From Pseudobutyrivibrio ruminis DSM 9787 (GTDB taxonomy: Bacteria > Bacillota > Clostridia > Lachnospirales > Lachnospiraceae): a stretch of DNA of 64,000 nt. The position numbers were made by a program, and so were the translations under genes. This document shows positions 16,989 through 26,287 of the stretch, in pieces (within the stretch, counting starts at the first letter, position 1; the number at the start of each line of letters is the position of its first letter). The notes beneath the pieces are model-generated. The model did not search any database and was not told the DNA's origin. It was given only the letters and a program-made list of their open reading frames with translations. The stretch lies in assembly GCF_900218035.1 (NCBI RefSeq), contig NZ_OBMR01000008.1, forward strand, positions 124,001-188,000. Direction: 5' to 3'.

Positions 16989-18353
16989 ATGGTTAATCTA
17001 CAGGAAGTACTTGAGACAAACAAAATGGTTGAGGAGCAGACCCTCGACGTTCGTACTATTACTATTGGTATCAGTCTCTTAGAATGTATAGATTCAGATT
17101 TAGATAAGCTTAATGAAAAGGTTTACAACCGTATCACTACAGTTGCAAAGGACTTAGATAAAGTTGCAAAGGAAATTGAAAGTGATTACGGTATTCCTAT
17201 TGTAAATAGACGTATTTCTGTTACACCAATAGCTTTAATTGGCGGTGCAGCTTGCAAGAAACCAGAGGATTTCGTTACTTTGGCCCACACAATGGACAAG
17301 GCCGCAGCAGCAGTTGGTGCAAATCTTATTGGTGGTTATTCAGCTCTTGTTTCAAAGGGAATGACAACAGCTGATGAATTACTTATTCGTTCAATTCCAC
17401 AGGCTCTTTGCGAAACAGAAAGAGTTTGTAGCTCAGTTAATTTAGCTTCCACAAAAACTGGTATTAATATGGATGCTGTCAGACTTATGGGAGATATTCT
17501 TCTTCAGGTTGCTGACCGTTCAAAGGACAGAGATTCAGTTGATTGTATGAAGCTTGTAGTATTCTGCAATGCCCCTGATGACAACCCATTCATGGCAGGC
17601 GCTTTCCACGGCGTAACAGAAGCAGATGCTATTATCAACGTAGGTGTTTCTGGCCCAGGTGTTGTAAAGAAAGCTCTTGAGCAGGTTAGAGGTGAAAGCT
17701 TCGAGGTTCTTTGCGAGACAATCAAAAAGACTGCATTCAAGGTTACACGTGTTGGTCAGCTTGTAGCACAGGAAGCAAGCAAGCGTCTTAACATTCCATT
17801 TGGTATTATCGATTTGTCACTTGCTCCAACACCAGCTATTGGCGATTCTGTTGCAGATATCCTTTGTGAAATCGGTCTTGAGTATGCAGGTGCACCTGGT
17901 ACAACAGCAGCTCTTGCTATGCTTAATGATCAGGTTAAGAAGGGCGGCGTTATGGCTAGCTCATACGTAGGAGGCCTTTCTGGTGCCTTTATTCCTGTTT
18001 CAGAGGATCAGGGTATGATTAACTCAGTAGAGGCAGGTGCAATCACTCTAGAGAAGCTTGAGGCCATGACATGCGTATGTTCTGTAGGTCTTGATATGAT
18101 TGCAATTCCTGGTGACACACCAGCTACAACAATCTCAGGTATGATTGCTGATGAAATGGCTCTTGGAATGGTAAATCAAAAGACAACAGCAGCTCGTCTT
18201 ATTCCTGTAATCGGAAAGGGCGTAGGCGATACAGTAGAGTTTGGTGGCCTTTTTGGATATGCTCCAATCATGCCAGTTAACAAATTCTCATGTGCTGATT
18301 TTGTAAATCGTCAGGGAAGAATCCCAGCACCTATTCATTCATTTAAAAACTAA
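16989..18353 (+). CDS. PFL-family protein, UPF0210 (DUF711)
   Basis: A 454-residue protein of the UPF0210 family, whose fold is related to pyruvate formate-lyase-like enzymes, though I see no glycyl-radical loop (no RVxGY near the C-terminus). Family segments include [54 protein letters not shown] and [16 protein letters not shown]. Its biochemical function is not established. It is paired with the ACT protein through an 8-base gap and an AGGAGGG site. It ends the long operon and is followed by a terminator. Confidence 0.92.
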   Translation: MVNLQEVLETNKMVEEQTLDVRTITIGISLLECIDSDLDKLNEKVYNRITTVAKDLDKVAKEIESDYGIPIVNRRISVTPIALIGGAACKKPEDFVTLAHTMDKAAAAVGANLIGGYSALVSKGMTTADELLIRSIPQALCETERVCSSVNLASTKTGINMDAVRLMGDILLQVADRSKDRDSVDCMKLVVFCNAPDDNPFMAGAFHGVTEADAIINVGVSGPGVVKKALEQVRGESFEVLCETIKKTAFKVTRVGQLVAQEASKRLNIPFGIIDLSLAPTPAIGDSVADILCEIGLEYAGAPGTTAALAMLNDQVKKGGVMASSYVGGLSGAFIPVSEDQGMINSVEAGAITLEKLEAMTCVCSVGLDMIAIPGDTPATTISGMIADEMALGMVNQKTTAARLIPVIGKGVGDTVEFGGLFGYAPIMPVNKFSCADFVNRQGRIPAPIHSFKN

Positions 18354-18365
18354 AAGAAGATACAA

Positions 18366-18398
18366 AAAACTCCTAGCCAAGTTGCTAGGAGCTTTTTT
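18366..18398 (+). terminator. Bidirectional rho-independent terminator
   Basis: CTCCTAGC and GCTAGGAG form a perfect stem at 18370-18377 and 18384-18391, with A6 before and T6 after it. It closes the PFL gene on the plus strand and the GH43 gene on the minus strand, whose stop is at 18401. Confidence 0.9.
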
Positions 18399-18400
18399 GA

Positions 18401-19375
18401 TTAATTATATTGAGGAGTTATTGTCTGGATAGTGCCGTCTGCGTTGTAGGTAAGTTCGCAGTATTTTACGCAACGGCGATGGTTGATTCCTTTTGAATAC
18501 TCACAATCATGATAGAAGAGATACCATTTATCATGATACTCAACAATTGAGTGGTGAGTTGTCCAACCGATAACAGGCTCAAGAATTTTGCCTGCATATT
18601 TAAATGGTCCAAGTGGATTATCTCCGATTGCGTATGCAATGGTATGTGTTGTGCCTGTAGAGTAGGAGAAGTAGTATTTACCATTGTATTTGTGCATCCA
18701 AGGACCTTCGAAGTATCTACGGTCTTCATCTCCGGCTAAAAGAGGTTTGCCGTTTTCATCAAGAATTACAACATCAGCAGGAGTAGAAGCGAAGCCTTCC
18801 ATGTCATCTGTCATTATGGCAACCTTTGGACATACCGCTGGCTCGTTTTTCTCAGGCTCTGTTCCGTTCGGATTAAAGCTGCCTTCTCTGTATTTCTCAA
18901 GCTGACCGCCCCAAAGACCGCCAAAGTAGATGTAAACCTTTCCGTCATCATCTATGAAAGAACATGGATCGATGCTAAAACTTCCTGGAATTGGCTCTTT
19001 TCTTGGAGTAAATGGGCCTTCTGGATTCTTGCTTTCTGCAATTCCTAATTTAAAGATTCCATCCTTATCTCTAGCTGGGAAAACTAAATAGTAAGTATCG
19101 TTTTTGTAAACTACATCAGGTGCCCAAAGCTGTTCCTTAACCCAAGGAATCTGGTCTTGGTGTAGAACCTCGCCGTGATCTATAACCTCATCGCTTTTGT
19201 CATCCATTGATAGGATATGATAATCACGCATCTGATATTCATCACCGTTATCGTTGTCTTCACCATCATGAGGAATATCATGGGATGGATAAATGTAAAT
19301 TCTGTCGTTGAAAACATGTGCAGATGGATCTGCTGTGAAAATGTGTGTCACTAGGGGTGTGTTTTGTTTTTTCAT
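18401..19375 (-). CDS. Intracellular GH43 beta-xylosidase / alpha-L-arabinofuranosidase
   Basis: A 324-residue five-bladed beta-propeller enzyme with no signal peptide. The GH43 catalytic residues are visible: base Asp in TADPSAHVF, pKa-modulating Asp in SIDPCSFID, and acid Glu in YFEGPWMHK. The opening DPSAHVFNDRIYIYPSHD resembles subfamily GH43_1. I chose the ATG at 19375 (MKKQNTP) over one 27 bases upstream because AAAGGAG stands 7 bases before it. It is the last gene of an ABC-importer operon, so it acts on imported xylo- or arabino-oligosaccharides in the cytoplasm. Exact specificity needs an assay. Confidence 0.9.
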   Translation of the reverse strand: MKKQNTPLVTHIFTADPSAHVFNDRIYIYPSHDIPHDGEDNDNGDEYQMRDYHILSMDDKSDEVIDHGEVLHQDQIPWVKEQLWAPDVVYKNDTYYLVFPARDKDGIFKLGIAESKNPEGPFTPRKEPIPGSFSIDPCSFIDDDGKVYIYFGGLWGGQLEKYREGSFNPNGTEPEKNEPAVCPKVAIMTDDMEGFASTPADVVILDENGKPLLAGDEDRRYFEGPWMHKYNGKYYFSYSTGTTHTIAYAIGDNPLGPFKYAGKILEPVIGWTTHHSIVEYHDKWYLFYHDCEYSKGINHRRCVKYCELTYNADGTIQTITPQYN

Positions 19376-19385
19376 TTTGTCTCCT

Positions 19386-20213
19386 TTAACCCTTAACTGC
19401 ACCAGCGGTCAATCCATCAACAATTTGGTTAGAGAATGCACAGTACACAATTATTGTAGGAACGATAGCGATAATGATTGCAGCAAACATCTGGGAATAA
19501 TTAGTGTTATAAGGTCCTACGAATTTTGAAAGTGAAACTGGCAGGGTTTTCTTCAAATCATCTGATATAAATACCATTGCTAAGAGAAGTTCGTTCCAGT
19601 TTGCAATGAAAGTCATAAGACCTGTTACAAATAAACCTGTCTTTCCAAGTGGAAGACATACTCTAAAGAAAATCTGGTAAATAGTAGCACCATCAATACA
19701 AGCACTTTCAATAAGCTCATTTGGCATACCTTCGAAGAAGCCTACCATGATGAATATGGTAACAGGAAGTGCAAATGTTAAGTATGGCAGTACCAATCCG
19801 ATTAAGCTGTTTGTGAGATGAACCTTAGCAAAACGAGTGAATAAAGGAATCATTACACAGTGAACAGGAATCATCATTCCAAGAAGGAAATAAGTAAGTG
19901 AAAGCTTTGCGAATTTCCAGCGGAGTCTAGCGATTCCAAAAGCAGCCATTGAGCCGATAATCATGCTTAAAGCAAGTGTGATTACACAGACAAGGAAAGA
20001 GTTTAATGTGGCAATGCCAAGCTTTCCTGCTGTCCAGGCAAATGTAAAGTTTTCAAATGTAGGAGCCTGTGGCAAAGCAAATGGTGCTGTAAATATTTCT
20101 GCATTTGTTTTAAAAGATACGTTAAATACCCAAAGTAGTGGTGCAAGATAAAGCACAGCCATGAGTACTAAAAATATATAAATTATAATTTTAGGAATTG
20201 ATATTTTTTTCAT
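19386..20213 (-). CDS. Sugar ABC transporter permease, MalG type
   Basis: A 275-residue inner-membrane permease of the CUT1 carbohydrate importer class, with six membrane helices. The cytoplasmic EAA loop that docks the ATPase reads ELIESACIDGATIYQIFFRV. The C-terminus ends TAGAVKG, usual for MalG-type subunits. It follows the MalF-type gene after 15 bases and precedes the GH43 gene by 10 bases. No ATPase gene lies in the operon, so it must share a general MsmK-like ATPase encoded elsewhere. Confidence 0.93.
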   Translation of the reverse strand: MKKISIPKIIIYIFLVLMAVLYLAPLLWVFNVSFKTNAEIFTAPFALPQAPTFENFTFAWTAGKLGIATLNSFLVCVITLALSMIIGSMAAFGIARLRWKFAKLSLTYFLLGMMIPVHCVMIPLFTRFAKVHLTNSLIGLVLPYLTFALPVTIFIMVGFFEGMPNELIESACIDGATIYQIFFRVCLPLGKTGLFVTGLMTFIANWNELLLAMVFISDDLKKTLPVSLSKFVGPYNTNYSQMFAAIIIAIVPTIIVYCAFSNQIVDGLTAGAVKG

Positions 20214-20228
20214 TACTAAACCCTCCTA

Positions 20229-21113
20229 TTACATTTCGTACTGCTCGGTTTTTACAACTTTATTAATGAAAGCTGTTACAAGCAGACACAGGATTAGTAA
20301 AAGTACACCGATGGCACTTGCATAACCGTATTTAAAGTATTTAAAGCCTTGCTGATAAAGATGTGTAGCAAGAACTTCAGTTTTGTGGTTTGGTCCGCCT
20401 TCAGTCATGTTGAAGATCAAATCAAAGAACTTTAATGAACCAATAGCATTAAGTGACATTGCGGTTGCAACCATAGGTCTGATGAGGGGGAGTGTGATGT
20501 AACGAAAACTTTTGACCTTGTTGCATCCGTCAATGTAACTAGCCTCGTAAAGAGACTTACTAATGCCTGATATCTGGGCCATGTAAAGCATCATAGACTG
20601 ACCAACATATTGCCAAAGGGCTACGAAAGCGATTACCCACATAGGAAGGATTATGAATCCATTTATATCCATGAGCCACAGAGGGCCTTCGATACCAAGC
20701 TTTGCAAGTAATTGGTTGATACCAAGCTTAGGACTGAAGATGAACATCCACAAAAGTCCTAATGCTGCAGAAGAAAGAACGCATGGTAAATAAATGATGT
20801 TTTTGAATACGTTTCTTCCCTTATCTATATTTGTGAGAAGGGCTGCAAGAAACAGACCCATAATTAGCTGTGTTACACAAGAGAAGATAAGAAAGAATAA
20901 TGAATTCTTTAATGCAATTACTAAAGTCTTATCTTGTAAAAGGTTTTTATAATTCTCAAGTCCTATGAATTTAGGAGGAGTGAGTGCATTGTAGTCACAG
21001 AATGAATAATAGATTGACTGACAAATAGGTATAAATAGAACAAATGTAAAAAGTATAAATGCTGGCGCCATAAATATGAATATGGCTTTTTTATTTCTTA
21101 ATAGTTTATCCAT
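20229..21113 (-). CDS. Sugar ABC transporter permease, MalF type
   Basis: A 294-residue CUT1 permease with six membrane helices. Its EAA loop reads LYEASYIDGCNKVKSFRYI followed by TLPLIRP. FNMTEGGPNHKTEVLATHLY is a conserved stretch in the MalF half. It forms the transmembrane pore with the following MalG-type subunit and receives substrate from the lipoprotein encoded upstream. Confidence 0.93.
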   Translation of the reverse strand: MDKLLRNKKAIFIFMAPAFILFTFVLFIPICQSIYYSFCDYNALTPPKFIGLENYKNLLQDKTLVIALKNSLFFLIFSCVTQLIMGLFLAALLTNIDKGRNVFKNIIYLPCVLSSAALGLLWMFIFSPKLGINQLLAKLGIEGPLWLMDINGFIILPMWVIAFVALWQYVGQSMMLYMAQISGISKSLYEASYIDGCNKVKSFRYITLPLIRPMVATAMSLNAIGSLKFFDLIFNMTEGGPNHKTEVLATHLYQQGFKYFKYGYASAIGVLLLILCLLVTAFINKVVKTEQYEM

Positions 21114-21164
21114 AACAATATCCTTATTAATTAGTTAGTCTGAATTGGTTTCTTTTTTAAAATT

Positions 21165-21184
21165 GGGGCACATTAAAGTGCCCC
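21165..21184 (-). terminator. Stem-loop between binding-protein and permease genes (leaky terminator or processing site)
   Basis: GGGGCAC and GTGCCCC form a perfect 7-bp stem around six bases. On the minus strand it is followed by AATTTT then an A run, a weak U tract. It lies just after the substrate-binding-protein gene within the operon. Such stems usually allow higher expression of the binding protein than of the permeases. Confidence 0.65.
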
Positions 21185-21218
21185 AAAAAGAATGAGATTA
21201 TGAAGAAGAAGTTAGTTT

Positions 21219-22502
21219 TTATCTACAGTTTGCCTTGTAATATTCTTCCATGTCTGTAGCTGCCTCAGCAGGGGTTATTTCGCCAAGGAATACAGAAACC
21301 ATTGTGTCATCGAAGTGAGAACCTGTCTCAGTTGTAGGCATTGACTCGTTGTAGAAACCGAATGTTCCCTTTGCGTTCTGGAACACATCCATAACGTATG
21401 CAAGCTGTGCAGGAGCCTTAGATGCATCGTACTCAACGTTTGTTACAGGAATCTTTCCACCAACTTCTGCTGTGTACTTCTGAGCTGTGTCGTCTGTGAA
21501 GTACTTCATAAGAGCAGCACAAGCTTCTGGATGCTCTGTAGTTGAGCTCATAGCAAGTGAATCAGACTTAGCAATTAATCTGTCGCAACCTGGGAACTGG
21601 AATACACCACACTTTGACTCGAAGTCTGGATTTGAACCATTGATTTGTGCAATTGCCCATGAACCCTGGATAAGAATAGCAGCTTCTTCATTGTAGAAGT
21701 TTGCTGTAGCTACATCGTTTGTATCACCAGCAGCTGTTGGCTGGAAGTACTTAGAAAGTTCAACAAGCTTTGTTGCAGCTGACTCGAGCTTTCCATCTTC
21801 CCAAGAAGCACTACCGTCTGCAAGAGCTGCAAGGTCAACACCTTCCTCTTCACAAAGGTAACCAGCTACCATTGAAAGACACCATGCTGTACCAGCTGAG
21901 ATTGTGATTGGTGTGTAACCTGCTGACTGAAGCTTGTCACATGCTGTAAGCATTTCATCCCAGTTTGTAGGAACTTCTACACCAGCATCTTCGAACATCT
22001 CTGTGTTGTAGAAGCAGCAAGCTGCAGCTGTGTTAAGAGGTACTGCGTAAATCTTTCCATCATATGTCTGCTGTGTAAATACTGCGTCGCTTGTGAATGT
22101 ATCTTTCCAACCATCCTGTGCAAGATAATCATCAAGTGGAGCGGCAACTCCTGGCTCTACATAATCTGTAAGGTTTGGACCAGGGCTGACAATGAATACA
22201 TCAGGTGTATCGCCTGCAGCTACAAGAGCGTTTAACTTTGCGTAATACTCTTCAAGGTTTGTTGTAACTACATTTACGTGATACTGACCTTCGTAGTCGG
22301 CGTTGAATCTGTCGATAACATCTTTGTAACCGAGAGAGATAAGATCCTCAGTTGCATTTAAGTCATCCCAGAACATCCAAGTGATTTCCTCTACTCCATC
22401 AGCAGATGTTGATGAGCTAGAGCTTCCTGACTGGCCACAACCTGCAAATAAAGAAGCGACCATCATTGTTGATAAGATTGCTGATAATAATTTTTTTCTC
22501 AT
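21219..22502 (-). CDS. Sugar ABC transporter substrate-binding lipoprotein
   Basis: A 427-residue lipoprotein with lipobox FAGC (Cys22) and a Ser-rich linker, then a bilobal sugar-binding domain of the SBP_bac_1 family. Typical segments are YYAKLNALVAAGDTPDVF, AAPLDDYLAQ, KIYAVPLNTAAACCFYN and EAAILIQGSWAIAQI. It captures the oligosaccharide outside the cell and passes it to the two permeases. Its substrate is inferred as a xylose/arabinose oligosaccharide from the GH43 and ara genes nearby. It heads an operon divergent from an AraC-type regulator. Confidence 0.93.
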   Translation of the reverse strand: MRKKLLSAILSTMMVASLFAGCGQSGSSSSSTSADGVEEITWMFWDDLNATEDLISLGYKDVIDRFNADYEGQYHVNVVTTNLEEYYAKLNALVAAGDTPDVFIVSPGPNLTDYVEPGVAAPLDDYLAQDGWKDTFTSDAVFTQQTYDGKIYAVPLNTAAACCFYNTEMFEDAGVEVPTNWDEMLTACDKLQSAGYTPITISAGTAWCLSMVAGYLCEEEGVDLAALADGSASWEDGKLESAATKLVELSKYFQPTAAGDTNDVATANFYNEEAAILIQGSWAIAQINGSNPDFESKCGVFQFPGCDRLIAKSDSLAMSSTTEHPEACAALMKYFTDDTAQKYTAEVGGKIPVTNVEYDASKAPAQLAYVMDVFQNAKGTFGFYNESMPTTETGSHFDDTMVSVFLGEITPAEAATDMEEYYKANCR

Positions 22503-22830
22503 ACCTTTCTCCTTTTTTTCTTAGATAGCAGTTTGTTATAAAAACCCCAAATAAACTGCTTCGTTGTTGTTAACCTAAATGTAGCACACAGATTATTCAC
22601 ATTCTTATAAATTGTTGTTTCTTGATTATCAAATCTTGCTATAGTGCTACGGCACTCTATCGGTGATTTGTATATGATTTCCGAAAGGCTACAGTGTGAA
22701 ATGTGCATTATGCACAAAATGAGGGAAATATAATTTGAATTTGATAAAAAATGTCTTGATTTTTTTGACAATTAGAGCAAAAATTGAAAACAAGAATTAT
22801 TGCTAATTGTTGCTATAGGGGGAATTACAA
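22503..22830. other. Divergent control region between the importer operon and AraC-type regulator
   Basis: 328 bases without a gene. It contains the palindrome at 22702-22716, an imperfect stem GTGC-TACG-GCAC near 22657-22668, and TTGACA at 22765-22770 on the regulator side without a clear -10 at 17 bases. I see no further feature. Confidence 0.6.
22702..22716. promoter_or_regulatory. 15-base palindrome, candidate operator
   Basis: TGTGCAT-T-ATGCACA is a perfect inverted repeat around one central base. It lies midway in the divergent promoter region of the importer operon and the AraC-type gene. Which protein binds is unknown. Confidence 0.5.
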
Positions 22831-23733
22831 ATGATAGAGACTTTAGATGGCATATTTGAGACCGTCCATTATAAGCAAAGCACCACGCTAAAGCTTTATG
22901 ACAATAGAGAATATGAGGATTATCCAAAGCATTGGCATCCTGCAATAGAAATAGTAATGCCAGTGGAAAATGGATATACAATGCAGTTTTCAAATTCGGA
23001 AGTGTATTTAAGGGAGAAGGATATCTGCATTATATGTCCGGGATGCATTCATGCTATAAAAGCACCAGAAACCGGTCGTAGAATCATCTTTCAACCAAAT
23101 ACTACATATCTGAGATTCCTTAGAGAATTCGAGGTTTTAATCTCATTTATGTCACCATATGCAATTATTACTCCAGAGGAATATCCAAGCATACATGAGC
23201 AGCTTGTAAAGATGCTGATAGAAATAAAAGAGGAGTACATGGCAGGCACATCTTTTTCAGAACTTAGTATATATAGTAAGATTTTGGAAATGTTTAAGCT
23301 GATAGGACAAAACTATTCTAGTAAGTCTACCAAAACAAATGATTACAGCATTTCTTCAAAAGAAGATTACGCCAATAAGTTTGTCGAAATCTGTGATTAT
23401 ATAGATAACCATTGTTCAGAAGATTTGAAGCTGGATGAGGTGGCAGATATGAGTGGATTTAGTAAGTTCTATTTTGAAAGACTGTTCAAACAGTTCACAG
23501 GTACCAGCTTCTATAAATACGTAAATCAAAAGCGTATTGCTAAAGCATCAGAGCTTTTGATAGAACCAGGAAATTCCGTTACAGATGTGGCCCTTAACTG
23601 CGGATTTATGTCGATTTCTTCTTTCATTAGAATGTTTAAGCTACAAAAAGGATGCACTCCTACAGAGTTTAAAAGCATGTATTGGAGCCTTGAAATTGAA
23701 AGAAGTGGAGAAAAAGTAGAACTTGTACAGTAG
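22831..23733 (+). CDS. AraC-family transcriptional regulator
   Basis: A 300-residue regulator with an N-terminal cupin-like sensing domain (PKHWHPAIEIVMPVENG and ICIICPGCIHAI) and a C-terminal AraC DNA-binding domain from about 185: IDNHCSEDLKLDEVADMSGF with recognition segment SKFYFERLFKQFTG, and the second helix-turn-helix SVTDVALNCGFMSISSFIRM. It is divergent from the importer operon and upstream of araA, so it probably senses a pentose or its oligomer and activates one or both. A GGGGGAA site precedes the ATG. Confidence 0.93.
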   Translation: MIETLDGIFETVHYKQSTTLKLYDNREYEDYPKHWHPAIEIVMPVENGYTMQFSNSEVYLREKDICIICPGCIHAIKAPETGRRIIFQPNTTYLRFLREFEVLISFMSPYAIITPEEYPSIHEQLVKMLIEIKEEYMAGTSFSELSIYSKILEMFKLIGQNYSSKSTKTNDYSISSKEDYANKFVEICDYIDNHCSEDLKLDEVADMSGFSKFYFERLFKQFTGTSFYKYVNQKRIAKASELLIEPGNSVTDVALNCGFMSISSFIRMFKLQKGCTPTEFKSMYWSLEIERSGEKVELVQ

Positions 23734-23734
23734 T

Positions 23735-23826
23735 AATACAACTTGTACACTCCTAATAAATGGCTAAAATATAATATTCTAAATCAAAGAAATACAACTT
23801 GTGCCGAGTGTTGGACAAGTTGTATT
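23735..23826 (+). promoter_or_regulatory. Three-copy repeat AATACAACTTGT before araA: operator array or attenuator
   Basis: AATACAACTTGT occurs at 23735-23746 and 23791-23802 and inverted at 23815-23826. The last two copies form a perfect 12-bp stem with a 12-base loop followed by TTATTTAT, so it can be a terminator-like hairpin or an operator. TATAAT lies at 23770-23775; the nearest -35 (TTGTAC at 23743) is 21 bases away, suggesting activator dependence. ACTTGTAC also resembles half of the Bacillus AraR site. Confidence 0.55.
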
Positions 23827-23868
23827 TTATTTATATACGGTAAACGTTTTAGGAGGAGGGTAAATCTT

Positions 23869-25368
23869 ATGAAAACACAGCTTAACTACAAGTTTTGGTT
23901 CTGCACAGGTTCTCAGGATTTATATGGAGACGAGTGCTTAGAGCACGTTGCAGCACACTCAAAGGAGATTGTTGAGACATTAAACAAGTCGGGACGTCTT
24001 CCTTTTGAGGTAGTTTGGAAACCAACAATGATTACAAACGAGGTAATCAGACGTACATTTAATGAGGCAAACAATGATCCAACATGTGCAGGTGTAATCA
24101 CATGGATGCACACATTCTCACCAGCAAAGTCTTGGATACTTGGACACCAGGAATTCAGAAAGCCACTTTGCCATCTTCATACACAGTATAATCGTGAGAT
24201 TCCATACGAAACAATGGACATGGATTTCATGAACGAGAATCAGGCAGCTCACGGAGATAGAGAGTATGCTCATATTCTTTCAAGAATGGGTATTGAGAGA
24301 AAGACAATTGTTGGATATTGGCAGGATGCTGAGGTTCAGGAAAAGCTTGCTTCTTGGATGCGTACAGCAGTAGGTGTTGTTGAGTCAAGTCACATTCGTG
24401 TAATGAGAGTTGCTGACAACATGAGAAATGTTGCTGTAACAGAAGGTGATAAGGTAGAAGCTCAGCTTAAGTTCGGATGGGAAGTTGATGCTTATCCTGT
24501 AAATGAAATTGCTGAGGCAGTTGCAGCTGTTTCTCAGTCTGATACAAATGCTCTTGTTGATGAGTATTACAGCAAATATGATATCTGCCTTGAAGGTAGA
24601 GACCCTGAGGAATTCAAAAAGCATGTTGCTGTTCAGGCACAGATTGAACTTGGCTTTGAAAGATTCCTTGAGGAGAAGAACTATCAGGCAATTGTAACTC
24701 ACTTTGGTGATCTTGGTTCTCTCAAGCAGCTTCCAGGTCTTGCAATCCAGAGACTTATGGAAAAAGGATATGGCTTTGGCGCAGAAGGCGACTGGAAGGT
24801 TGCTGCTATGGTTCGCCTTATGAAGATTATGACAACAGGCATGAAGGATGCTAAGGGTACTTCAATGCTTGAGGATTACACATACAACCTTGTAAAGGGT
24901 AAAGAAGGTATTATCCAGGCTCACATGCTTGAGGTTTGTCCAACACTTGCTGATGGTCCTATTCAGATTAAGGTACAGCCTCTTTCAATGGGCGACAGAG
25001 AAGATCCAGCACGTCTTGTATTCCAGTCAAAGGAAGGAAAGGGTATTGCAACATCTCTTATCGACCTTGGAAATAGATTCCGTCTTATCATTCAGGATGT
25101 TGATTGTAAGAAGGTTGAAAAGCCACTTCCAAAGCTTCCAACAGCTATCAACTTCTGGACACCACAGCCAGATTTCTACACAGGTACAGAAGCTTGGTTA
25201 CTTGCAGGTGGTGCACACCATACAGCATTCTCTTATGATTTGACAGCAGAGCAGATGGGCGACTGGGCTGCAGCAATGGGAATCGAAGCAGTATACATTG
25301 ATAAGGATACAAAGATTCGTGATTTCAAGCGTGATCTTGCACTTGGAAATCTTGTATACGGTAAATAA
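23869..25368 (+). CDS. araA: L-arabinose isomerase
   Basis: A 499-residue cytoplasmic enzyme converting L-arabinose to L-ribulose, matching the usual family length of about 500. Recognisable segments include FWFCTGSQDLYG at the start, GVITWMHTFSPAK, FMNENQAAHGDREY, FGAEGDWKVAA, and ending in HHTAFSYDL. I chose the ATG at 23869, with AGGAGGAGG 9 bases before it; an in-frame ATG at 23743 would put the upstream repeat array inside the gene. It begins the araA-tal-kinase-araD set on the plus strand. Confidence 0.96.
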   Translation: MKTQLNYKFWFCTGSQDLYGDECLEHVAAHSKEIVETLNKSGRLPFEVVWKPTMITNEVIRRTFNEANNDPTCAGVITWMHTFSPAKSWILGHQEFRKPLCHLHTQYNREIPYETMDMDFMNENQAAHGDREYAHILSRMGIERKTIVGYWQDAEVQEKLASWMRTAVGVVESSHIRVMRVADNMRNVAVTEGDKVEAQLKFGWEVDAYPVNEIAEAVAAVSQSDTNALVDEYYSKYDICLEGRDPEEFKKHVAVQAQIELGFERFLEEKNYQAIVTHFGDLGSLKQLPGLAIQRLMEKGYGFGAEGDWKVAAMVRLMKIMTTGMKDAKGTSMLEDYTYNLVKGKEGIIQAHMLEVCPTLADGPIQIKVQPLSMGDREDPARLVFQSKEGKGIATSLIDLGNRFRLIIQDVDCKKVEKPLPKLPTAINFWTPQPDFYTGTEAWLLAGGAHHTAFSYDLTAEQMGDWAAAMGIEAVYIDKDTKIRDFKRDLALGNLVYGK

Positions 25369-25487
25369 ATTGCCATTAGAAAGTCATAAATTTGATTGAA
25401 GGCAAAGGTTAAAAGCATTAAACTTTTAGTAGTTAAAAACTAGAAGAAATTGGCAAAATTGCCAGCACAGAAAGAAGGAGAAATAAA

Positions 25488-26144
25488 ATGAAGTTATTTG
25501 TTGACACTGGAAAAATTGAGGACATTAAGAAGGCTAACGATCTTGGAGTAATCTGTGGAGTTACTACAAACCCATCTTTGATTGCTAAGGAAGGTGGACG
25601 TAGCCAGGAAGAAATCCTTAAGGAAATCGCATCTATCGTAGATGGACCTATCTCAGGCGAGGTAAAGGCAACAACTGTTGATGCAGAAGGTATGATTAAA
25701 GAGGGCCGTGAGATTGCAGCAATGCATCCAAACATGGTAGTAAAGATTCCTATGACTGCAGAAGGTCTTAAGGCTGTAAAGGTTCTTTCAGCTGAGGGCA
25801 TCAAGACAAACGTTACATTAATCTTTTCTGCAAACCAGGCAATTCTTGCAGCTAATGCAGGTGCTTCTTATGTATCTCCATTCCTTGGAAGATTGGATGA
25901 TATCAACATGCCAGGTATCGACCTTATCCGCGACATCGCAGAAATCTTTGATATCTATGGATATGATACAGAAATCATCGCTGCATCAGTTCGTAACCCA
26001 ATCCACGTTACAGACTGCGCTCTTGCAGGTGCTCACATCGCAACAGTACCATACAACGTAATCGAGCAGATGATTAATCATCCACTTACAACTGCTGGCA
26101 TAGAAAAATTCCAGAAAGATTACATTGCAGTATTCGGAGAGTAA
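25488..26144 (+). CDS. tal: Transaldolase, TalC/fructose-6-phosphate aldolase-like subfamily
   Basis: A 218-residue class I aldolase barrel. It opens [16 protein letters not shown] with [13 protein letters not shown], and the Schiff-base lysine lies in [10 protein letters not shown] at about residue 86. The short length marks the TalC-type subfamily. It would move three-carbon units between sugar phosphates in the pentose phosphate pathway, consuming what the ara enzymes produce. It lies between araA and the kinase with an AAGGAGA site. Confidence 0.92.
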   Translation: MKLFVDTGKIEDIKKANDLGVICGVTTNPSLIAKEGGRSQEEILKEIASIVDGPISGEVKATTVDAEGMIKEGREIAAMHPNMVVKIPMTAEGLKAVKVLSAEGIKTNVTLIFSANQAILAANAGASYVSPFLGRLDDINMPGIDLIRDIAEIFDIYGYDTEIIAASVRNPIHVTDCALAGAHIATVPYNVIEQMINHPLTTAGIEKFQKDYIAVFGE

Positions 26145-26150
26145 TCTCTC

Positions 26151-26234
26151 GCCTGTTACATCCACAAGCCTACTGATTTCTCCGCTCGATGGAATATCTC
26201 GCTTGAGAAATAGTAGAGCTTGTGAATTACAGGC
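26151..26234. repeat. 84-base imperfect hairpin between transaldolase and kinase genes
   Basis: Arms pair as GCCTGT/ACAGGC, CACAAGC/GCTTGTG and CTACTGATTTCT/AGAAATAGTAG (one bulge), enclosing a further small stem. No U run follows, so it is not a classical terminator. It could be a dispersed palindromic repeat or an mRNA processing element tuning downstream expression. Confidence 0.6.
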
Positions 26235-26287
26235 TATTTGTACTGGGATGTAATAATCTATTATTACGGTATTGGGGGAATTTACAC

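Noticed and set aside
16989-18353. PFL-family protein as a true glycyl-radical enzyme
   Set aside because: No C-terminal glycyl-radical motif or activating enzyme gene is present; the UPF0210 family is only distantly related.
23743-23868. 42-codon N-terminal extension of AraA
   Set aside because: It would put the repeat array and the TATAAT box in coding sequence, and the ATG at 23869 has AGGAGGAGG and begins the conserved family N-terminus.
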